64,000 nt of DNA from Isoetes taiwanensis. Taxonomy: Eukaryota > Streptophyta > Lycopodiopsida > Isoetales > Isoetaceae. This document shows positions 56,249-64,000 of the stretch, one piece after another; positions within the stretch are counted from its first letter, which is position 1, and each line of letters opens with the position of its first letter. A program made the position numbers and the translations under genes. The stretch spans positions 5,400,109 through 5,464,108 of the forward strand of contig JAJEKV010000004.1 of assembly GCA_021234155.1 (NCBI GenBank). The letters are read 5' to 3'. Below the pieces are notes generated by a model. It was not told where the DNA came from and did no database searches. It was given only the letters and a program-made list of their open reading frames with translations.

Positions 56249-57824
56249 TGTGACGTTCCAGCACAGTATACGGTCCCAGGACGTATACTGTACTGCCTCG
56301 TCACGCGTACACGCCACCCCGACTGACGTGTACGCCGACGTGTAGCCAAGTAGGTAGCACCCTAGGGGGCAACTTGCAAGATGTGTGCATTTATTAATGT
56401 GCACATTTACCAATGTGGTTTATCCAAGTGTACACATTTTCCCATGTGGACACTTTATGCCACTTAATAAAGGCAAGTGGGCCATACCCAATTATCCCAC
56501 ATGCTTAAAGGGATAATTGGAAACCCTCTTGTCTATTTAGGTAAAGGAAACCCTAACTTGCTATTTTCGTTCATGCCATTTTAGGGCTCTGTTTTACTTG
56601 CTCCAGGAGTCAAACCCGCCTCCCAGACTCTGTCTGAGCGATCTAGCTCATTAGTTTCCCTTCCTAGCTTCATCTTCTAGCAGTTCAGCAGGATGGTCGA
56701 GTTCAGGGCAGGAGGAGCGAGCCAAGGATCAGGTATTTAGTCAATTTAATAGCCTAAACCGTCTTCCAGTCATTGAATCAGTAGGTTTAGCCTATTAAAT
56801 TGCCCATAGCAGCCATTTAGATCCCCAGATACCAAGCTCTAACTAAAGAACCTAACTCTATGATATAGATTAGATCTAGTTCTTTAGTTCTTCTGTGATG
56901 TATATGGATGATGTATCTCTGTGAACTCATTGTATTGGGAAGGGGGGTAGAGACCCTAAAGCCTGGTAGTTGATGCTCCTAGCTAGCCTCTTTAGCACAC
57001 TGTAAATTCGGCCTGTGTACAAGAACCACACCTGGTTGTGGGTGAAGGGGCCAAACTGGTTCATAAAGGGGTTCATGTCCTGACTCATGTGAATGATCCC
57101 TCTGGTGTGTAAGGCCTACCGGGGATCCCTGTAGACTAGGTCTAATGGCTTGCCACTGCGTGTGGGCAAGGCATGGGCTCGACACCGGTGGAGTGATGCG
57201 TCACTCTCCATTGGGTTCAAGTCGAATAAGGGCAGTGGCCCTCTAGTCACCTTGAGTCGGCATGTAGATCTCTGGAGGGAGTGATCCCTGCCTGTCCCAT
57301 CGGAACTGGGGAGATGCAACCCAGGAATAGCCCCCTTGGCTATGCATCCGGCGGGCTACAGTCAGGTCCCAACACTTTTCAACCTACTCTGCAAAGTGTG
57401 CACAGGAGGGGCGGATGGAGTGGACTACCCTAAGCCATGTTCTTATGCCAGCCAAATCCATTGCCATGAATTCTGTCTGCTTGACCTCTGGAGACCCAAG
57501 CCTGTCAGTCCATCGCCTGAGTCTGAGCCTTGGGTAGGATCTCCCTATGTGATGTACTGATCTTTGTCTATGCAGATATGTGATGAGCCATCCTTCGAGA
57601 TGGTTATGTGATGTTGATGTTGTATACTGACATGTATGTTTACGCTTCCGCAGCTAGGTAGGCCATGAGGGAGACAGGGTAAATGACCCCTTCATTCTTC
57701 CCACTGGAACTCATCAAGGTTGCAGTGATACGTGGAGGGCCTTGTATCAGTATGGAGCTGGTATGGGGGATGAACTCCTATTTGTATACGGTGAGGGCAC
57801 CGTATACGAGTAGGGGACGTCACA
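56249..57824. mobile_element. Probable solo LTR (Ty3/Gypsy-like) inside Copia remnant C
   Basis: Begins TGTGACGTTCC and ends GGGGACGTCACA, flanked by TAGAC on both sides (56244-56248 and 57825-57829). TG...CA ends with a 5-bp duplication fit a solo LTR, 1,576 bp long. Hairpins CAGTATACG/CGTATACTG (56264-56290) and GTATACGGTG/CACCGTATAC (57784-57807) sit near the two ends. No coding capacity recognised. A TIR transposon is the alternative. Confidence 0.65.
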
Positions 57825-57829
57825 TAGAC

Positions 57830-59060
57830 CCGCTACAAATAGGTAGAATGCCTTAAGTCAGAACTTTCCTTTGATGCCGGCTTCTGTGGTAGAACAAAAA
57901 GAGTGCCCAAACCTAAGGTGATATCATGTGTGGTATAGCCCAAAACAATTGAACAAGCCATGATGGGATCAAATGCTTCTAAATCAAAGGAATCCATGCA
58001 AAAGGGATTGATATCATTTGAGGAAACAAAAACCTATGAGCTAGTACCTCTGCCAAAGAGCAAAGATGTAGTGGGCAACAAATGGGTTTTCAAAATAAAA
58101 AAGAGTGTTGATGGTTCAATAGAAAGGTATAAGGCTCACTTGATGGCAAAAGGATACACTCAGGAGGAAGGTGTAAATTACAATAACACACTTTTTCACC
58201 TATAGTCAAAATAACAAGCTTGAGAGCCTTAATGGTGTTTGCGTGCAAAATAATATGGAGATACATCATATGGATGTGAAAACAACATTTTTGAATGGGG
58301 ATGTAGAAGAAGAAATTTATACTGAACAGCCTCAAGGACATAAACAAGGAGAGATTATTGATGTGCATATTGAAAAAGACAATTTATAGCCTATGACAAG
58401 CATCAAGGCAGTGGTATGTAGCATGAACAAGTTTTAATTTCTACTGGATTTAGGAAACTAAAAGGGAAGGTAACTTATACATATGGAAAGAAGGGAACAA
58501 ATGTCTAATAATGGCACTTTATGTTGATGATTGTGTTATAGTTAGTAGTTACAAATCCTTTCTGGAAAGATGCAAGGCGGCGTTGAAGAAATGTTTTCAG
58601 ATGTCAGATTTTGATGTTCTTAAAAAACTGTTGGGCATGGAGTTCAGAAGAAATAGGAAAAAGAGGAGCTATATCTAACTCAGAAGCAAAACATTAGAAA
58701 GGCTTTGACTCAATTTAGAATGGTTAAATGTAAATCATCGAAGACACATCTTGCGCCAGGAGTGAAAATTAGCAGTAGAATGAATCCTAGATGTAACTCT
58801 GAGCAAAAAGAGACTAAAAATAAACTGTACAGAGCTTTGATAGGGATATTACTGCACATTGCCAATAGTACAAGGTCGGATATGTTCTATGTAGTTAGTT
58901 TGCTCAGTCGATATAATAACAATCCAGGGAAGAACATTGGATAGTTGCAAAGAGGGTTTTGAGATACCTGAAAGGCACAGTGAATCATGGCATTCATTTT
59001 ACTCAAAACAAAAGGTGTAAGCATACTCTTCAGGGCTATTCAGCATATGCTCAAATCTAG
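57830..59060 (+). mobile_element. Copia remnant C, RT-RNase H part
   Basis: RT begins with a KSKESMQKGLISFEETKTYE-type phrase (57960-58040) and VVGNKWVFKIKKSVDGSIER (58068-58127). HHMDVKTTFLNGDVEEEIY (58264-58320) and LYVDDCVIVSS (58521-58553) follow. The post-RT LYRALIGILLHIANSTRSD is at 58826-58880. RNase H is mostly lost by 59060. The 5' half of this element is at 54929-56248. Confidence 0.85.
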
Positions 59061-61363
59061 ACATGCTATGCTGAGTTGGTCAGGCTCGACCAGCTGCTAC
59101 ATGTGATATTGAGCACAACTTCAGTATGGATGTTGGGATTATACCTTTAGGAGCTCATGGATATGCGGGCTCAGCTATGTTCTCGCACATCTTACCATGA
59201 GCAAGAAAATAAAGAACCATAGCTATAGCTTTCTTAGGATCTATATGGCGATTAAACCATGTCCACATGTTCTCTGCTCTCTCTCCATGCATTCCCAACC
59301 TGTCTATGCATGCTCAACACTCTTCCAAGGTACTAAGCCTTCTCAACCCTTACATTCTGTTGTGTTCTCTTCTTCGAGGCAGCTCTAGTCCTTGGCATTG
59401 ACTTATCTTGCAATGGTTCTTCAAAGTACATTGCACAATCTGATCCAATTTCTAAAAATGTTTGAGCATCCTCCTTCTTGTTCTCAACAAGATACACTAA
59501 AGTTTTCACCTTTGTCAATCTAGCTTTGGAAAGCCGTGGGCTCCCATTCAATTGACTCACAAGAGTGGACTTGAAAATTTGCTTCCCATCTACCTGCACA
59601 AGTGCACACGCCAATTTGTTTTAATATCAGTCTTATGCTCCATCGTGTCCAGCATTTCATCAAAAACATGTCTCACCTCAAATTGTGCTACAACAGCTTC
59701 ATTAAACTCTTGAGAACCAACTTTAACAATACAATTTCAGCATCGCTATCAGTCTCATCTCCCAAACATGAAGAAGAGTTCGAGCCCTTGTTGCAGTCTG
59801 TAGGAAAGCAACTTTCAAAAGCCCATGGAGTACGAAACCAATCTGTTATGCTTGAATATGCAATACCTACAAGAGCACACAATTCCTGCGTATGTGCAAG
59901 TCCTTCCTTCAAAACAGCTATGATCTTCTCATCCGTATCCACAAGGCTGAAATCTGCCAAGTTACATCTCAAAACTTCTCCATCAGCGCCTACCTTTTTC
60001 TCTAGTTTTTACCAAATGTGCTCTTGTTTGGCATTTGATACTGGAAACAACAGACTAGTTGAGGCTTGGAATTCTGCAATATGGTTTAGTGCACTAGCAC
60101 TTTCCAACAAATCAGCTCCATCATATGATCTTTCATTCCGTACCATGCCTCGAGAAGAAGTTCTCGCATGCATCTGAACTAGTACAATCCAATGGCATTT
60201 CGAGAGTATAAAAATAATCCCTAAAGTACCTGATGAGCAACACCATGTAATGGCACGACAATTAAACATCCATAAAAGTTTCTTGACTTATAAATTTTCT
60301 AGTAACAGAGTGCTCTCGTGATGGTGTTTTAACCACAACCTCTATAATCTGTCACAAAAAAGAACAATTGATATTTCAGACATGCCTACTAATCAAGACA
60401 AGGTAAATTGTATAATTATGTGTACTAACCTGAAGAAAAATGATAATGTTGCAGTGGCCTTCAATCTTCAGTGCAAATCCATTGTAGGAGAAAGAAACTA
60501 TCTACAGTGCAACAATGCTCAAATACACTTCGATTCCCAAGTTTCTTGCTGGAAGCTCGTATTCTCCATCTCTAAATTGTCTTAAACACGTTTGTACTTT
60601 TCGGGAGGCAATGCGTTGAGCAGCCCACCAATTCTGTCTATCTTTCCTCTTCACATCTCCAACTTCCAACCCATGGTTTCTTTGGCATGATTCAAAGGCA
60701 AGCCAAATGTCATTTAAAGTCACAAGCCCATTTCCTAAGTAAAGTCTTCTACTTGCATTGTCCAAAGGATTAACCAACTTCTTTCCATTATGCTATCCAC
60801 GAAGTCTTGATCGTGCAATCCATACACATCACGACCACCTTTTTGCACAGCACTTAGTGTCTAACCATCCCACGGTTTGTAATAGGAACTTTCATTTGCC
60901 TTTACTGATGCATAATCCTTGAACATGCACACTCTTCTTCTAGCATCTCCATCTGAACTATGGCAAATCAGGAGGCCCGCAACCTTCCTCAAATGAACAT
61001 CCATAATCTTTGAAACTGCTCCCACTGTCGTCCTACCTCAAAGTGGTCAAACTTATTGCAAGTTAAAGTTACGGCAAGAAGAAGCTTGGAAAGCTTTTGT
61101 GCAAAGGATTAACTATAAGGACACGTGCATAGTGACAAATGTTATTGAGTTCAAATGCCTTCATAACATTATTATAACCCAGCTCGCCTGATCCAACCCT
61201 AACCTCAAATGTTCCATCACAAATATGACCTTTCTTGTTCCCACAAAATCCAATTAAACAGTCATCTCTTGGTATCCATCTAATAGCACGCTTAATAACT
61301 GTCTCATCCTCTGCCACGAGTGCTGGCACTTCTCCTAATGATAAGCCTTGCACATATATATGT

Positions 61364-62199
61364 CTAGTGTATGTATGTGCAGGTATTGAAAGGTTTCATC
61401 TCTAGTATAAAAAAGTTCTCCCTTGTAGAATGCAATGTTGTAGCAATGCTAGGTCCACCAAAATTCATGGAAAGGAAGTTGTGCATTCTCCTGCCACCCC
61501 ATATTTTAATAGTCTCAAACAAAGTTTTTGTTGTCGTCGTATACTTCTTCTTATGCCCTGATCTAACTATATTTTGAGCAATATCTCTCAAAAATTCCCA
61601 CAAGGCAGGTTTTCCATAACAATTACCTTGACGGTGTGCTTCAACTATGTCTTGACAGAATTTCCTCACGTCTTTCCTATTCATTGATTCTGCCAAGCTC
61701 TCCCGCAAGGACCTTGTCTTCATGGCTAATGTTATAACCTTCATCTTTGCAAATAACAATTCATATTTTAACTTTCTAACTTCACGTGTAGCAATCCTAG
61801 CTATTCTATTCACATCAATACTATTTAAGTAATCCACTCGTATACACAATTGAGTAGCTCTGCACCCCCTTGCAACCTTATTGTCACTTTGCCTATGAAC
61901 TCTCATATAGAAGTCCTTTTCTTTTGGTATTGAAGCACAATGTGAACATTGAAAATTTGTAAAAGGTTCTCCACTAGCGCTCACTCATTTGCATGACATG
62001 TATCAAAAAGTGCCATTAATTTCTATCAGCTCCTTGTTCACCTCAAATGTGTTTTGCAGTAAGGGTTCACAGTACCATTGTGTTCCTACCTTTAGCTCAT
62101 TCAAAAAATGCCGCAAATCTTTTACACAACTACCATATCTATACTTCTTCTGCCAAAAACCCCAGCACAACAATGCCAAAGAAGGGGGCTCTGAAGCAT
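61364..62199 (-). pseudogene. Core exon of the transposase-like gene
   Basis: Begins after a TTATTAG acceptor with ASEPPSLALLCWGF and continues through VKDLRHFLNELKVGTQWYC. It is interrupted by two in-frame TGA codons (62005-62003 and 61987-61985), then runs open for 206 codons containing FQCSHCASIPKEKDF, a basic helical region and LFETIKIWGGRRMHNFLSMN. The two stops may mark an intron I could not define. Confidence 0.55.
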
Positions 62200-62284
62200 C
62201 TAATAACAATGAACATCTTTAAAAAGAAGCAAAGGAAGAGGCATTCCCTATAATAAAAATGACAAGCAAACATTAACCACTTAC

Positions 62285-62332
62285 GTGTGCTACCGCTTGA
62301 AGATGCTTGGTCCACTGTACTAACTGATCCAG
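62285..62332 (-). pseudogene. 48-bp Ser-rich exon of the transposase-like gene
   Basis: Flanked by TTTTACAG on its 5' side and ACAC|GTAAGT on its 3' side. It joins in frame to both neighbours and encodes GSVSTVDQASSSGST. Confidence 0.6.
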
Positions 62333-62422
62333 CTGTAAAACATTCCATGTCACGTATTCATCTTGCTTCACATGGTTGTTACCTATTGAAGAAAGTATTT
62401 AAAGTGTGCAAGGATTATATAC

Positions 62423-63030
62423 CAGATTTGAAAAAAGATGATAGCTTGCCTTGCCGAGGATCTGATTCAACAAGCTTCTTTGGGCGACCACCCTTCGAAG
62501 GCACATCATTAGCTTTTCGCTCTGCCCCCATTGCAGCATGAACATGGCATTTAGAAACAATATGGTCTTTCATATGCTGATTTAGGCTCCCAGTTTGAGG
62601 AAATAAGTCAAATGTCTTCTCACATGTAATGTAAACAATCCTCATGTCTTCTCGTCTTGCATAACCACCAATAGATTCCTCCAAAAGCTTGAAAATAGGT
62701 CTGCCATCTGTTGTAAAATTAGCAACCTCGTTGGCCATGCGAAAATCAACAAGAGCCTTGTTTTCTTTGCATATATCTTCCTCATTGGCTTGCTCGTCAT
62801 CCTGTTCATTGTCGACTTTTAGCTCGACTTCATTTCTTCTTTTCTTAAGGTTCTAATGGTAACTATCAAGGTGTTGATTGGTTTGCAAATGGCTGCGCTC
62901 AAAGTTACATAGAGTGTCATCTCCGCCTTTGCCATAGCGTCGATCACATTCAAGGCACCATAAATAGAACTCAGGTTTACTATTTACATCCCGGCTACAT
63001 AGTTCAAATCTGTCCTTAACGTTTTTTTTT
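62423..63030 (-). pseudogene. Zinc-finger and PIP-box exon of the transposase-like gene
   Basis: Reads from FELCSRDVNSKPEF through two Cys/His segments to SSFFKS, with one in-frame TAG after SYH (about 62858). A run of eleven A near 63021-63031 separates it from the preceding frame. The 3' border TCTG|GTATAT at 62423/62422 joins in frame to the next exon. The C-terminal half is acidic (EQDDEQANEEDI), followed by the AT-hook-like GRPKK. Confidence 0.6.
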
Positions 63031-63566
63031 TTGCTTTAGCTTAGCAATTAGTTTTCTGACAGCTAACTGCCACCTTGCAACATCCCCTTTGGTTGCTATT
63101 CTGGACTGCAATCTTGCATTTTCCAACTTATTTAATCTTGTCCTTTCCTCTGCAATGACAACTTGATCCAACTCATGCTCCCTTGAACTTTCTGTAGGTT
63201 GGCTTTCATCCTGTGAAGTGGAGTTGGCTCTCCATAATAACATTTCCAGAGACACTACTTTCTACCTCGGTCCTTCTCCTCTTGGGCACATGAGATCCAA
63301 CTAACTTTATAGTCACCTCATTGCTCTCAAGGAAAAACCTTCTCTCTTGCCTGTTTGTTAGTGCCAAGGTCCCATCAGCAAGAAATACAAAGTCCTTACC
63401 TGCTGCCAATAGTTCATCATCTATATCCAACTCTTAACAAAGCATCCTTTTCTATCTCTTTACATACATCCATATAGCAGCAACCTTCTTCTTTTACCCT
63501 TATGAATCCAATATCCTCCACAAACCCAATGGCCTTGTCTAGTTTGACAATCACTGACTTTGCCAT

Positions 63567-64000
63567 AGCAGAAAAATCCTAAGAAAAACCACATGAAGAA
63601 AAAAATTAATTTATCAACTAAGCCAGTCGAAAATGAATCTAATAACAACTAAGCAACACAACTGGAGATTGGTAGCAAGATAACAACAAATAATACGATG
63701 TCCTAACTAAAGATGGTCCACAATGATCATTTCAGGTCATGAAGAAGCCTTCTTTCGAAGCCATACATGCCATGAGTTTGAAGACATAAAGGGCACCTGC
63801 TGGCTCCATTTTGCTCGCTGATTCCCTCAAATCAGTTCCTCAAACCTGATGGTTTCTTCTTGTCAATCCCGATGTAAACTAATATAAAAATGGCTTGTAA
63901 AGAATGGGAGCAAACGGGATCAAATGAGTATAGAACAGGGTAACATCACAAGCTAATATAAAAATAACTTTTAATAAAATGGGGAACAAATGAAATCAAA
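63567..64000. other. Upstream flank of the transposase-like gene
   Basis: No further coding signature. A short direct repeat (CTAATATAAAAATRRCTT) occurs near 63878 and 63953. No terminal inverted repeat matching the other side of the gene is visible. Confidence 0.4.

Larger units (their letters stand above)
59333..63566 (-). pseudogene. Multi-exon gene of an uncharacterised, possibly transposase-like family
   Basis: Minus strand, about 4.2 kb, ATG at 63566. In order: an N-terminal region (FVEDIGFIRVKEEG), a helical segment (63255-63016), a zinc-finger-like stretch (WCLECDRRYG ... HLQTNQHLDSYH, about 62860-62970), a second Cys/His segment (62640-62560), GRPKK, the PIP-box QGKLSSFF (62453-62430), a Cys pair (FQCSHCASIP), LFETIKIWGGRRMHNFLSMN (about 61500), EDETVIKRAIRW (about 61300), SSDGDARRR (about 60940), KLVNPLD (about 60765) and a C-terminal KSTLVSQLNGSPRLSKARL (about 59540). 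I recall these phrases from large uncharacterised proteins of invertebrates and plants, with no assigned function. Two introns of 90 and 85 bp keep the frame. At least five frameshifts and several stops suggest a decayed copy. Confidence 0.6.

Overview
The window looks like nuclear DNA from a land plant with a large, repeat-rich genome. It holds Copia LTR retrotransposons, LINEs, a TRIM, spliceosomal GT-AG introns from 52 bp to 11 kb, and one intact host gene. A fern or another large-genome plant is plausible, but the sequence alone does not fix the species.

The only clearly intact host gene is on the + strand from 6692 to 44481. It encodes the mitochondrial intermediate cleaving peptidase ICP55 (an M24 / Xaa-Pro aminopeptidase P relative). 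I can place 13 exons with GT-AG borders and compatible phases. They sum to 1440 bp (479 residues), and all five M24 metal ligands are present. Over 96% of the gene is intron, and the long introns are filled with transposable elements.

Layout: 0-6 kb holds a repeat-rich ORF, a 5'-truncated LINE carrying a nested MITE, three copies of a (GA)n-linked repeat, and a 94-bp repeat just upstream of ICP55. Intron 2 has a second LINE and a 2.5-kb non-coding LTR element. Intron 4 has an inverted copy of that LTR element, itself invaded by a 571-bp TRIM, plus a third LINE. Intron 5 has a fourth LINE and a Copia fragment. Intron 7 has a complete Copia element (TSD ATTAC) whose gag was split by a younger Copia (TSD AATTG). 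Introns 8 and 10 have decayed Copia and LINE pieces.

Downstream, 46.1-50.7 kb has a spaced series of GC-rich near-palindromes. One of them was split by a 3.06-kb non-autonomous LTR element (TSD GGCGC) whose interior is a run of short hairpins with changing stems. Then come unrecognised coding-like DNA (49.6-51.8 kb), a fifth LINE (53.3-54.9 kb), a Copia remnant interrupted by a probable solo LTR (54.9-59.1 kb), and a minus-strand multi-exon gene (59.3-63.6 kb). That last gene belongs to a family I know only as uncharacterised and possibly transposase-like; it has zinc fingers and a perfect PCNA-binding (PIP) motif.

Most open reading frames in the window are retroelement debris. Short local tandem duplications (16 to 320 bp) recur across unrelated sequences and seem to be a local mutational habit.
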